From contig JBGQHM010000041.1 in NCBI GenBank assembly GCA_041497995.1, positions 1 to 28,129 of the forward strand: a DNA stretch of 28,129 nt, read 5' to 3'. Source of the DNA: DATKMS01 sp041497995 (lineage in GTDB: Bacteria; Desulfobacterota; Binatia; HRBIN30). Positions 1 through 8,066 of the stretch are shown here, piece after piece (position 1 is the first letter of the stretch; every line of letters starts with the position of its first letter). The position numbers were made by a program, and so were the translations under genes. Below the pieces are notes generated by a model. It did not search any database. It was not told where the DNA came from and saw nothing but the letters and a program-made list of their open reading frames with translations.

Positions 1-221
1 AGTGGAGCAGCGCTCCCTGTCAGTGGTGCGTCCGCGACTCGCCTCGTCGTCTGTCACCGAGTCTCCCGTGGCTGTGCGGTCGTCCTGACCGCCAGCCCTT
101 CTCCTACTTGTGAGTGTCTCGACTCCTAGCATCACCTACCAGGTGTTCTTCAACACGTAGAGTTACGGATTTATGGATAGGCGGGCTACGAAAGAGTTGG
201 CCCACTTCCGGGCCCAAGCAT

Positions 222-242
222 GCCCTGAGCCCGGTCGAAGGG
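222..242. repeat. REP-like palindromic intergenic segment
   Basis: The segment reads GCCCTGAGC-CCG-GTCGAAGGG. It resembles the CCCTTCGAC...GCTCAGGGC type of short dispersed palindrome that I know from intergenic regions of many bacterial genomes. Only one copy is seen in this window, so repetition within this genome is not shown here. Confidence 0.4.
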
Positions 243-373
243 AATCTCACCGCACGGTTGGGGCGGCCGGTTGCGTCCAAGGTCGCAACGTCGCTCCCAA
301 CGCATAGGCGAGATACATTCGCGCCGGAGGTGGCGGTGCTCAGCATGACACCCCGGATTCATGTCTGCCACTG

Positions 374-390
374 GCACGCGCCGCGCGTGC
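374..390. other. GC-rich hairpin downstream of the response regulator gene
   Basis: GCACGCG and CGCGTGC are perfect 7-bp arms around a CCG loop, about 40 nt past the stop codon of the minus-strand regulator. No U-tract follows on the minus strand, so it is not a classical intrinsic terminator. It may stabilise a 3' end or simply be a chance GC-rich palindrome. Confidence 0.4.
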
Positions 391-430
391 TGGCCACAAG
401 TGAGAATGACAACCAGGCGATCAGAACGTC

Positions 431-1804
431 CTACGCCGTGTAGTCCTTCCGCTGGATGCCGTACTTGTGCAGCTTCTGGTAGAAATTCTGGCGGCGCAGG
501 CCGGCTTCGCGGGCAGCACGACTGACGTTGCCTTGGTGGCGCCGGAGACACTCCACAATAAAGTAGCGTTCGAAGTCCTCGCGCGCCGACGTGAGTGTCG
601 TCCCCAATGCCGGCGGTGTCGGGCGAGTGGCATCGCCGTTGCCGTGCATCTCGGGAGGCAGATCCGCTGCGGTGATCTCGTCGCCCCGGCTCAGCAAGCA
701 GGCACGCTCGACGGTGTTCTGCAGCTCGCGCACATTGCCGGGCCATTGATAGCGGCGCAGGATCTGCGCGGTCAGCGCGTCGAAGCCCTTGATGCGGCCG
801 CCGCCATCGTGCTGGCGCAGGAAGTGATGCGCCAACGGCAGAATGTCATCGACGCGTTCGCGCAGGGGCGGAATGCGCAGCGAGACGACGTTGAGCCGGT
901 AGAAGAGATCGGAGCGAAACTCGCCGGCCTTGATCCGTTCCGTCAGGTCAGCGTTGGTCGCCGCGATGACCCGCACGTCGACCTTGATGGTGCGGTCCCC
1001 GCCGACGCGCTGCACCTCGCGCTCCTGCAGTACACGCAACAGCTTGACTTGGAGGCGCAGGAGCAGCTCGCTGATCTCGTCGAGGAAGAGGGTGCCGCCG
1101 TCGGCCTGCTCCACCAGGCCCTTCTTGGCGGCATGCGCGCCGGTGAAGGCGCCCCTCTCATACCCGAACAGCTCGCTCTCCAGCAGCTCCGAAGGGATGG
1201 CGCCGCAGTTGATGGCGACGAACGGCCGCGCGCTACGCGCCGACTGCATGTGCAGGGCACGCGCTACGAGGTCCTTGCCCGTACCACTTTCTCCCGTCAG
1301 CAGAACGGTGGCGCTCGAGTTGGCAACCCGCTCGACGACGCGAAACACTTCCTGCATCGGCTTGCTGACGCCGACGACGTTGTGCATGCCGTAGCGGCTG
1401 GCAAGTTGGTCGCGCAGGTTACGGTTTTCCTCGGTGAGCTGGAAATGGCGCACGGCGCGATCGACGTGGCGCCGCGCCTCCTCGTTGCTGAACGGCTTCT
1501 GCAGGTAGTCGAAGGCCCCCGACCGCATGGCTTCGACCGCCGTCTGGATCGTGGCGTAGGCGGTCATGATCACGACGAGGGTGTCCGGACTGATCCGCCG
1601 TACCTCGCGCAAGAACTCCAGGCCGGTCATCTCGGGCATCATCAGATCGACCAGCACGAGCGCATACGAGTTGCGGCTCACCGCATCGAGCGCTTCCGCC
1701 GGTTTGGAGAACGTATCGACGTGCAGATCGTCGCGCTGTAGCGCGCGGCTCAGCGACCGACCGAGGTTGACCTCGTCGTCAAGCAACAGCATCGAGTAAC
1801 CCAT
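431..1804 (-). CDS. Sigma54-dependent response regulator, NtrC family
   Basis: This 457-residue protein has the classic NtrC layout: receiver (about 1-118), AAA+ sigma54-interaction domain (about 140-375) and a C-terminal Fis-type helix-turn-helix (about 415-450). The receiver shows the acidic pair D9/D10, phospho-acceptor D53 in VDLMMP, T81 and K103. The AAA+ domain has Walker A GESGTGKD (171-178), the sigma54-contacting loop GAFTGA (217-222) and Walker B FLDE (239-242). All residues needed for phosphorylation, ATP hydrolysis and sigma54 contact are therefore present. When phosphorylated it should activate sigma54 promoters; its targets are not identifiable here. It starts one nucleotide after the stop codon of the histidine kinase, with a GAGGTG ribosome binding site overlapping the kinase stop, so the two form a cognate pair. 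Length and order of domains are ordinary for the family. Confidence 0.95.
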   Translation of the reverse strand: MGYSMLLLDDEVNLGRSLSRALQRDDLHVDTFSKPAEALDAVSRNSYALVLVDLMMPEMTGLEFLREVRRISPDTLVVIMTAYATIQTAVEAMRSGAFDYLQKPFSNEEARRHVDRAVRHFQLTEENRNLRDQLASRYGMHNVVGVSKPMQEVFRVVERVANSSATVLLTGESGTGKDLVARALHMQSARSARPFVAINCGAIPSELLESELFGYERGAFTGAHAAKKGLVEQADGGTLFLDEISELLLRLQVKLLRVLQEREVQRVGGDRTIKVDVRVIAATNADLTERIKAGEFRSDLFYRLNVVSLRIPPLRERVDDILPLAHHFLRQHDGGGRIKGFDALTAQILRRYQWPGNVRELQNTVERACLLSRGDEITAADLPPEMHGNGDATRPTPPALGTTLTSAREDFERYFIVECLRRHQGNVSRAAREAGLRRQNFYQKLHKYGIQRKDYTA

Positions 1805-1805
1805 C

Positions 1806-3329
1806 TCACCTCATCTCGCCCGCGGTTCCCAGTTGGGTCGCCTCGGAGTGCACGGGGAGTGTGATGGTGAAGACACTGCCGCGACCCACCTCTGACGTCA
1901 CGGTGATCTCGCCGCCGTGCGAGGCAATGATGCCGTAACTGACGGCCAGCCCGAGCCCGAAGCCGGCCCCGCCCCTCTTGGTCGTGTAAAACGGATCAAA
2001 GATGTGATCCAGATCCGCCGCGCTGATCCCACAGCCGTGATCGGCGAGCTCGACGCCAATCTTGCGGTTGCCGCCCTCGATTGATTCGGTCGTCCGTACC
2101 CGTACCACACCGCGTCCCTCCATGGCATCGGCCGCATTGATCAGCAGATTGAGAAAGACCTGTTGCATCTGGCGCGGGTCCACCCACAACAGCGGCAGAT
2201 GCGGATCGAGGCGCCACTCGGCGGTGAGGTATTGCGCCCGCTTGTCGTGCTTCGCCAACACCATCGTCTCGCGCATCAACGCGTTCAAGTCGACCTCTTC
2301 CGGGTGACTCTCACCGCTAGCGGCAAAGTTCAGCAGGCCCTGGATGATGCGCCGGCAGCGCTCGGTCTCCCCTTCGATGATCGCCACATCTTCAGAGAAT
2401 GGACTCCCCTCCCCCGCCGCTTCGCGCAGGTTCCCGGCGGTCGACAGGATGATGCCGAGCGGATTGTTCAACTCGTGCGACACGCCTGCCGCCAGCATAC
2501 CTACCGCGCTCAAGCGTTCGGCGCGGCCGAGGCGCGCTCGCGCCACCTTCAGGTTGCGGTACAGGCGGTTGGTCTCCGCGAGGACGCGGTCCTTCTCTTC
2601 GATCGTCCGCTGGAGCGACGCGGCCAGCTGATTGAACGTCGCCGCCAGCCGCCCGACTTCATCGCGGCTCGTGACCGGAACGCGAACGGCCAGGTTGCCC
2701 TTCGAGAATTGCTCCGCGCCTTCGGTGAGATCCACGAGTGGCGCTACCGTCTTGCGGGTCCACCAGTAAATGAGCGCGACGACCAGGGTCAGAAGCATCG
2801 CCGTCACGACCAGCAGACGCCGTCCAATGCGGCGCCCCTGGTGCATTGGCATATCGAGCGACAAGCCCAGACCGATGGCGGCGACCTTCCTGCCATCGAC
2901 CATGATCGGAGTCAGAATTTCCAAATACTCCTCCGACAGCCGCGGCACGAAGCGGCCTTGGCGCAAGGTGGCGAGCCGTGGCGGATCGGCAAGTGGCCCC
3001 GCCGTGATCCCCAGATCGGCCGCTTTGGCCATCATCTGCGTATCGTCGAACACGTAGGCATAGTCGAAGTCTGGATCCTGGAGCAGCAACGCCAGCTCCG
3101 TCTGAATGGTTTGCGGATCGTTCTCCTTCAGAGACCGGCCCAAGTGCGGCGCGGTGAAGCGCAAGGCGGACTTTCCCTTCTCCCACAGAATATTCTCCAT
3201 CTCACGGTGCTCGTCGCGCACCGAGAAGATGGTCGAGATCGCCAGTCCGGCCAACAGGGTCAGGCACATCCCCAAAGTCAGACGCCGGCCGATGGACGCT
3301 CTGATGAATTCGCCGAATCGAGTTAGCAC
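1806..3329 (-). CDS. Membrane sensor histidine kinase (HAMP, HisKA, HATPase)
   Basis: This is a 507-residue sensor kinase. The first membrane segment spans about 14-36, a periplasmic sensor region of about 130 residues follows, and the second membrane segment is at about 171-190. A HAMP linker (191-245), a coiled-coil stretch and a HisKA domain come next, with phospho-accepting H285 in the motif SHELNNPLG. The ATPase domain shows the N box (NLLINAADAM), the G1 box (ADHGCG) and the G2 box (GAGFGLGL). The periplasmic region looks Cache-like from its position and length, but I cannot name its ligand. The start is GTG; it leaves a short cytoplasmic N-terminus ahead of the first membrane segment, and no in-frame ATG lies between it and that segment. 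The regulator gene follows after 1 nt. A 179-nt gap separates it from the upstream peptide-permease genes, so it may have its own promoter. Confidence 0.93.
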   Translation of the reverse strand: MLTRFGEFIRASIGRRLTLGMCLTLLAGLAISTIFSVRDEHREMENILWEKGKSALRFTAPHLGRSLKENDPQTIQTELALLLQDPDFDYAYVFDDTQMMAKAADLGITAGPLADPPRLATLRQGRFVPRLSEEYLEILTPIMVDGRKVAAIGLGLSLDMPMHQGRRIGRRLLVVTAMLLTLVVALIYWWTRKTVAPLVDLTEGAEQFSKGNLAVRVPVTSRDEVGRLAATFNQLAASLQRTIEEKDRVLAETNRLYRNLKVARARLGRAERLSAVGMLAAGVSHELNNPLGIILSTAGNLREAAGEGSPFSEDVAIIEGETERCRRIIQGLLNFAASGESHPEEVDLNALMRETMVLAKHDKRAQYLTAEWRLDPHLPLLWVDPRQMQQVFLNLLINAADAMEGRGVVRVRTTESIEGGNRKIGVELADHGCGISAADLDHIFDPFYTTKRGGAGFGLGLAVSYGIIASHGGEITVTSEVGRGSVFTITLPVHSEATQLGTAGEMR

Positions 3330-3449
3330 GCTTGCAGCCCCGCGCGGACAGGGTGGCGAGTTCGGTGAGCAACGCGCATACCACCCGTCGGACTGGAGTG
3401 ACGCGACCTACTTCTTCTTGTCATGCTGCGGTTACGTTAGTGCAAGAGT

Positions 3450-3465
3450 GCCCCCAAATGGAGGC
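3450..3465 (-). other. Short hairpin between the permease and the kinase gene
   Basis: On the minus strand this reads GCCTCC-ATTT-GGGGGC, a 6-bp stem with one G-U pair and a 4-nt loop, about 45 nt past the permease stop. There is no U-tract. A TTGACA hexamer lies just upstream on the same strand (3468-3473), but no matching -10 box is placed at 16-18 nt. The element could weakly separate transporter and two-component transcripts. Confidence 0.3.
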
Positions 3466-3508
3466 ATGTGTCAACGATTAGGGACAGCTCAAGAGTCGAA
3501 AGAGACGG

Positions 3509-4522
3509 TCACCGTGACGTCATTCGCGGATCGAGCCGGTCACGCAGGTAGTCGCCGAGGAAATTGAAGGCCATCACGGCAAGGAAGATGAACGCCCCCG
3601 GCGTGAGGATCCAGGGGTACTTGACGAGGTTCTGTACGTTCTGCGCGTCGGCCAGCAGGTTCCCCCAGCTCGCACTTGGCTCTTGAATGCCCAGACCAAG
3701 CAACGAGAGGGCGCTCTCGCCGAGGATGAACGCAGGGATGCTCAGGGTGGCGGCGATGATGGTGTAGCTGAAGGTTCCCGGAATGATGTGACGAGTGAGG
3801 ATGCGCCACCGCGACGCGCCCAGCGCGCGCGCCGCGGTGACGTACTCATACTCGCGCAGCGACGCCACCAGGCCGCGGATGATGCGGGCGAAGCCGGCCC
3901 AGCCAATGAAGCTCATCAGCACCACGATGAGAAAGAAGGTGGCTCCGGACGATAGATGCGGCGGGATGATCGATGCCAATGCCAGCAGAAAATAGAACTG
4001 CGGCAGGGACATCTGAATCTCCACCAGTCGCATCAGGACGTTGTCCACCCATCCTCCGCTGTAGCCCGCGAGGCTGCCGATGAGCGTACCGATGCTGAAG
4101 CTGATCGCCACACCCACCACACCAATCGCCAGGCTGATGCGGCCACCGAAAATGATGCGCGAGAACAGGTCGCGGCCCAGGCCATCGGTACCCAGCAGGA
4201 AGAACTTCGGGGCGCCGAGCGGCGTCCCGAAGAGGTGGCCATCCGACAGCAAGTGGACGGGAACCCGCACGTCGCCTTGCTCATCGTACCGGCGCGTCTG
4301 CGGATCGGCGAGCACACGCGGATGCGTATAGAAAATCGAGTCGCCCCAACCTCCAAGGGGATTGATGTGGAGACTCGACGGCGGGCAGTTCGGGAAAGCG
4401 CGGTTCTGTTGCGTGAAGTCGTACGGCGCGACCACCGGCGCGGCAAGTGCGGTGAGATAGAAGGCAGCGAGCAACGCGGCACTCGCCCAGACGACGGCAC
4501 CGGGACGGCGGGCGGAGGTCAT
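3509..4522 (-). CDS. Peptide/nickel-type ABC transporter permease, DppC/OppC family
   Basis: This 337-residue inner-membrane protein is the second permease of a binding-protein-dependent importer of the peptide/opine/nickel group. It has an N-terminal membrane helix (about 12-32), then a periplasmic stretch of about 90 residues with the family hallmark LLGTDGLGRDLFSRII. Five further helices follow, and the ATPase-docking (EAA) region reads ARALGASRWRILTRHIIPG. The C-terminal FLGDYLRDRLDPR is also typical of DppC/OppC. Its ATG overlaps the stop of the partner permease by 4 nt (ATGA), showing translational coupling. No ATPase gene follows; a two-component system does. The periplasmic insertion before the GTDGLGRD motif is on the long side but is seen in this subfamily. 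Confidence 0.92.
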   Translation of the reverse strand: MTSARRPGAVVWASAALLAAFYLTALAAPVVAPYDFTQQNRAFPNCPPSSLHINPLGGWGDSIFYTHPRVLADPQTRRYDEQGDVRVPVHLLSDGHLFGTPLGAPKFFLLGTDGLGRDLFSRIIFGGRISLAIGVVGVAISFSIGTLIGSLAGYSGGWVDNVLMRLVEIQMSLPQFYFLLALASIIPPHLSSGATFFLIVVLMSFIGWAGFARIIRGLVASLREYEYVTAARALGASRWRILTRHIIPGTFSYTIIAATLSIPAFILGESALSLLGLGIQEPSASWGNLLADAQNVQNLVKYPWILTPGAFIFLAVMAFNFLGDYLRDRLDPRMTSR

Positions 4523-5499
4523 GCCTGAGTCGTCCGCGTGAAATCGATGCGCGGGTCGACCAACGTCAGGGCAAGATCGGCGAGCAGATTACCCGCCAAC
4601 AGCAGGATCGATCCGATCAAGACCGACCCCATCACCAGGTAGACGTCGAGCGAGCGCACGGCATCGAGCAACAGCGTACCGAGCCCTTGGAGGTTCATCA
4701 CCGATTCGACGAGCGCAGCCCCACCCAAGAGACTACCGAGCTCGTACCCCGCCAAGGTCACGAACGGATTGAGCGCGTTGCGCAAGATGTGCTTCGCGAC
4801 GACGACGCGCTCCGGTAGCCCTTTGGCGCGCGCCGTCCGCACGAAGTCGGCTTGCTTGATCTCCAGGATGTTCGCACGCATCAACCGCATCAGGCTAGCC
4901 ATACCCGCGAGACCGAGGACGGTCATCGGCAACCAGAGATGCGCCAGCCGATCCGTCAGCTTGCCCCACAAGGAGAGCGAGTCGTAGTTGACCGAGAACG
5001 TGCCGCCGATCGGGAACCATCCTGTGCGCAACGCCATAAACATCAGCAGGAACGCCAGGAAGAAGTTCGGGAGCGACATGCCGAAGAACGCAACAAACGA
5101 CAGCACACGGTCGGTCAGCGAGTTCGGGCGCAGCGCGACGATGATGCCGATCGGAATCGCCAAGGTCCAGGTCATCAACAGGCTGGCGAGCGCCAGGATC
5201 ACGGTGTTGCCGGCACGCGCACCGATCAGCTCGGTCACCTTGACGCGATAGGCTACCGAGATACCCAGATCGAAGTGCAGCACCCGCCAGAGCCACTTGA
5301 AGTAACGGACCAGCAACGGGTCACCGTAGCCGAACTGGATCTCCATTTCGTGTATGGCGTCGGCGGAGATGGAGGGATTCATCTTCAGCGCGCTGAAATA
5401 GTCGCCCGGCGCCAGGGCGACGAGAAGAAACGCCAGAAACGTGATCCCCAGCAACAGCGGGATCATATGCAGCACGCGGCGCAGGAGGTAGGACAGCAT
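4519..5499 (-). CDS. Peptide/nickel-type ABC transporter permease, DppB/OppB family
   Basis: This 326-residue protein is the first permease of the importer. It begins with the standard N-terminus of the family (MLSYLLRRVLHMIPLLLGI), which is the first membrane helix. A periplasmic segment follows that contains the typical FDLGIS motif, and then five more helices. The ATPase-docking EAA loop reads RTARAKGLPERVVVAKHILRNAL, and the C-terminus ends in LTLVDPRIDFT, as in DppB. It would pair with the DppC-like permease downstream to form the transmembrane pore. The gene lies about 50 nt downstream of the binding-protein gene, the gap holding a tandem and inverted repeat, and overlaps the next permease gene by 4 nt. 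Substrate specificity cannot be read from the sequence; peptides, nickel or opines are all possible. Confidence 0.92.
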   Translation of the reverse strand: MLSYLLRRVLHMIPLLLGITFLAFLLVALAPGDYFSALKMNPSISADAIHEMEIQFGYGDPLLVRYFKWLWRVLHFDLGISVAYRVKVTELIGARAGNTVILALASLLMTWTLAIPIGIIVALRPNSLTDRVLSFVAFFGMSLPNFFLAFLLMFMALRTGWFPIGGTFSVNYDSLSLWGKLTDRLAHLWLPMTVLGLAGMASLMRLMRANILEIKQADFVRTARAKGLPERVVVAKHILRNALNPFVTLAGYELGSLLGGAALVESVMNLQGLGTLLLDAVRSLDVYLVMGSVLIGSILLLAGNLLADLALTLVDPRIDFTRTTQA

Positions 5500-5507
5500 C
5501 GGGGAGA

Positions 5508-5539
5508 TTGGATCACTGAATCATTGGGCCACTGATTCA
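5508..5539. repeat. Tandem 16-mer with an internal inverted repeat, between binding-protein and permease genes
   Basis: Two adjacent 16-nt units (5508-5523 and 5524-5539) match at 13 of 16 positions. Within them TGAATCA (5517-5523) and TGATTCA (5533-5539) are exact reverse complements around a 9-nt loop. In the transcript of the minus-strand operon this would form a stem-loop directly after the binding-protein stop codon. That is the position where a stabilising hairpin could raise binding-protein levels over permease levels. Confidence 0.6.
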
Positions 5540-5549
5540 ACGAACAAGA

Positions 5550-7250
5550 TCAATTCTCGCCTACCCGGATCAGTTCCGGGCGATAGGGTTCCCCCCACAC
5601 CGTGGGCCGGAAGTTCTGTAGCACGTTGGTGTAGGCGCTGAACTGCGTCTGCCGTACCGTTTGGATCATAGCGAGCTGCTCGTGCAGGATCTCCTGAATG
5701 CGCCAGTAGGAGGTGCGCCGTTTCTGCACGTCGATCGCACGCGAGCCCTGGTCGAGCAAGCTGTCGATCTCCGCCTCCCATGCGGTCGCCGGTTTCGGCT
5801 CGTTCGGATTCCACACATGCAGGTTCCCGTTCGACCGCAGCAAATTGGCGCTGTTGTTCGGGTCCACCGTTCCCGTAAAGCCGATCAGGACGGCGTCCCA
5901 GTCGAAGGTATTGTCGATTTTCTCCACCAAGGTGGTGAAGTCGAGGGGGCGGAAGTTCACCTTCATCCCGAGCTTGGTCCAATCTTCCTTGAGGATCGAG
6001 CAGATCTTTTCACGTACCTGGTTCCCGGCGTTGGTGTTGAGAGAAAACTCGATAGCGTTGCCCGCACCGTCCTCGATGACTCCATCGCCGTCGCGATCGG
6101 TGTATCCGCCGGCGGTCAGCACGCGCTTGGCTTCGTCGAGGTCGTACGCATAGTCGGTGAGATTCGGGTTGTGGTAGATCTTGTTCTCCGGTGAGATCTC
6201 CGCCACCGCCGGCTTGCCGTACCCGTTGAGGCAGTTCACGATCATGGATTGCTTGTCGATGGCGTGCGCGATGGCGCGCAGGAAGTTCGGGTCGGTGAAC
6301 CAAGTCAGCCGCGGGTCGCTCTTGCCGCCCTTGACGTAGTGACGTGGGTTCCGGTTGAACGAGACGAACGTCGTACCCGCCTCGATCCCCAGCTCCGTGA
6401 CAGTGATCTTGAGGGCCGCGGCCTTGGCCCGCAGCTCGGCAACTTCCTCCGGGCGCGGCAAGTGCACGTCCGTCTGCCCGGACACAAACTTCAGGTACAT
6501 CGTGTCCTGCGTCGGGACGATCAGCCGTGTCTGCGCCTCGAGATAGGGCAAGCGCGCACCCGCATCGTCCTTCATCCAATACTCCGGGTTGCGTCGATAC
6601 TCGATGAACTGCGCTTGGACATAGCGCGCCATGCGATACGGGCCGGTGCCGACGATCTTCTCCGGCGGGGTGTCGATGCCCCACTGCTGCGCGAAGGTGC
6701 CATCTTTCAGGGACGCCCCGAGGATGTGCGCAGGCAAAATGGGTTGGCTGAGCGAATTGATCAGCGGCGCGAACGGCCGTGGCAGGACGAGACGGAGGGT
6801 ATAGTCGTCGAGGACTTCGACTTGGATGCGCTTTCCCTCGATGAGCAGTACATACTTCGCGCTGTTCGGCACGCGCTCGTTGTAGATCGCGTCGAAGGTG
6901 AAGGCGACATCCGCCGCCGTGAACGGCTGGCTGTCGTGCCACCGGACATCGTGTCGCAAATGGAACGTGCAGGCCGTACCGTCGTCGTTGTACTCCCACC
7001 GCTCGGCAAGCAGCGGCTCCATCTCGAGCGTCAGCGGATTCAGCCGGACCAGCCCCTCGAACAGATCGGTGACCGCCACCACCGATGCCTGGTCGATTGC
7101 GAGCAGCGGGTTGAAGGTCTTTGGATCACTGATCGTGGCGCTGGTGAGGCGCTGTTCGTTGTGCTGCGCGGTCGGTGTTGCCGCAGGCTGGTCCGAACTG
7201 CTACGGCAGCCCATCACCACCAGCAGCAAAAGAACGATCGAACGGCGCAT
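5550..7250 (-). CDS. Extracellular solute-binding lipoprotein, family 5 (peptide binding)
   Basis: This 566-residue protein is the capture component of the importer. It has a short lipoprotein signal ending in VVMGC (cysteine at residue 15), a Gln/Ser/Thr-rich linker, and then a full SBP_bac_5 domain. Family features include the early LTSATISDPKTFNPLLA segment, the stretch LVRLNPLTLEMEPLLAERWEYNDDGTACTFHLR-type region (residues about 70-105), and DVRWHDSQPFTAADVAFTF. Later come VGTGPYRM and the C-terminal WRIQEILHEQLAMI region. The protein should be anchored to a membrane facing the periplasm and deliver peptide-like ligands to the permeases. Its ATG overlaps the stop of the upstream lipoprotein gene by one base (TAATG), so it is translationally coupled to it. 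Length and domain order are normal for DppA/OppA-like proteins. Confidence 0.93.
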   Translation of the reverse strand: MRRSIVLLLLVVMGCRSSSDQPAATPTAQHNEQRLTSATISDPKTFNPLLAIDQASVVAVTDLFEGLVRLNPLTLEMEPLLAERWEYNDDGTACTFHLRHDVRWHDSQPFTAADVAFTFDAIYNERVPNSAKYVLLIEGKRIQVEVLDDYTLRLVLPRPFAPLINSLSQPILPAHILGASLKDGTFAQQWGIDTPPEKIVGTGPYRMARYVQAQFIEYRRNPEYWMKDDAGARLPYLEAQTRLIVPTQDTMYLKFVSGQTDVHLPRPEEVAELRAKAAALKITVTELGIEAGTTFVSFNRNPRHYVKGGKSDPRLTWFTDPNFLRAIAHAIDKQSMIVNCLNGYGKPAVAEISPENKIYHNPNLTDYAYDLDEAKRVLTAGGYTDRDGDGVIEDGAGNAIEFSLNTNAGNQVREKICSILKEDWTKLGMKVNFRPLDFTTLVEKIDNTFDWDAVLIGFTGTVDPNNSANLLRSNGNLHVWNPNEPKPATAWEAEIDSLLDQGSRAIDVQKRRTSYWRIQEILHEQLAMIQTVRQTQFSAYTNVLQNFRPTVWGEPYRPELIRVGEN

Positions 7251-8065
7251 TAGTCAGCGAGGGGATGGAGGTCGACCACTTTGCTACCGGATGGTGCCTG
7301 AAACGCAAAGATTGAGTGGTCCAGCGTCGGGTTCACTTCAATGTCCTGTAAGGCGATCTCCATCGACTGCGACCAAGCGGGCAAGTCGAGTCCGATGCGT
7401 GTAGCGATCGGCACGCCGGCGTGATCTTCATACTCGGCGAAGGTCGCCCGCCAGCGCGCGCGACCGTCCGCGCCGGCTTCCTCCGTCGCCAGCGGCAGCG
7501 ACGCCTCCGAGAACCACACCGTCTGCGATCCCTGGTCGAGCCAGCGGCGCAGACGAATCGCGCCGGCGGCTTCATCGAACGACACCTGCGCGCGTCCATC
7601 GCGCGCCGGCGGCGTGCCGAGCACGATGTCCACCAACTCGTCGACCGGCACTCCGAGGCGCACATAGCGTTGCAGATTCTGTGGCGATGCCTGTCCGCGA
7701 TAGACGGTATTCTCGTTGCGGGCATATGCGGTCATCTGACCGTTGTCGGCCACCAACAAAAATACGGATCCGAATATGGACAGCACTTCCACGCGCACGC
7801 GGTCTGGACGGGCGACGACGATCGCCTCTCGTGACGTCACCGATTGCTCGGCGTCGCGATAGCGCAGCCGCGCCAGCGCACGCAGGCTGCGCACGGCATC
7901 GCGGCGCGCTGCCAATCCGGCTTCGAGCTCCGCAGCCGAAGGGAGGACAGCGGGCGCTGCACGCGGCGTGAGCGGACGGGTCGCCGTGCACGCCGCAAGC
8001 ACGAAGCTCAGCGTGAAAACAAGGACCGTGACGGCTGGGGCGCGGCCGCAGCGCGCGGACCGCAT
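7250..8065 (-). CDS. LolB/DUF4292-like outer-membrane lipoprotein
   Basis: I take the ATG at 8065, which gives 271 residues, rather than an upstream start. It lies 1 nt after the stop of the TPR gene and begins directly with a signal sequence ending in VLAAC (cysteine at residue 26). The mature part has the pattern of the LolA/LolB fold. An early segment reads LRALARLRYRD, then REAIVVARPDRVRVEVLSIFG, then FLLVADNGQMTAY, and a late section of alternating beta strands ends in IFAFQAP. DUF4292 and LolB-like proteins are thought to bind lipids or lipoproteins at the outer membrane; the exact role here is inferred from fold resemblance only. Pairing of this kind of protein with a TPR lipoprotein recurs in deltaproteobacteria-like genomes. 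Coupling to a peptide importer is unusual. Confidence 0.7.
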   Translation of the reverse strand: MRSARCGRAPAVTVLVFTLSFVLAACTATRPLTPRAAPAVLPSAAELEAGLAARRDAVRSLRALARLRYRDAEQSVTSREAIVVARPDRVRVEVLSIFGSVFLLVADNGQMTAYARNENTVYRGQASPQNLQRYVRLGVPVDELVDIVLGTPPARDGRAQVSFDEAAGAIRLRRWLDQGSQTVWFSEASLPLATEEAGADGRARWRATFAEYEDHAGVPIATRIGLDLPAWSQSMEIALQDIEVNPTLDHSIFAFQAPSGSKVVDLHPLAD

Positions 8066-8066
8066 G

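Larger units (their letters stand above)
1..430. other. Intergenic stretch with no convincing gene
   Basis: No reading frame here resembles a known protein. The open frames on both strands are short, mutually overlapping and of the kind expected by chance in GC-rich DNA. The stretch contains a REP-like palindromic segment (222-242) and a GC-rich hairpin (about 374-390), both listed separately. Two small stem-loops also occur near 134-160. The stretch lies downstream of the minus-strand response regulator, so it may be the 3' untranslated region of that operon plus spacer. Confidence 0.6.

Noticed and set aside
372..391. Possible sigma54 promoter (GG and GC 10 nt apart in TGGCACGCGCCGCGC)
   Set aside because: Only the two dinucleotides fit; the -12 side lacks TTGC, the site is a GC palindrome, and no gene follows at a sensible distance.
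104..443. Open frames on both strands in the first 430 nt
   Set aside because: They overlap one another, lack credible ribosome binding sites and family resemblance, and run through a REP-like palindrome.
467..1741. A 424-codon open frame antisense to the response regulator
   Set aside because: It has no recognisable domain, is Arg/Gln/Leu rich as expected for the reverse of a GC-rich gene, and lies wholly opposite a clear NtrC-family gene.
3437..3473. Promoter for the histidine kinase at TTGACA on the minus strand
   Set aside because: No acceptable -10 hexamer is found 16-18 nt downstream.
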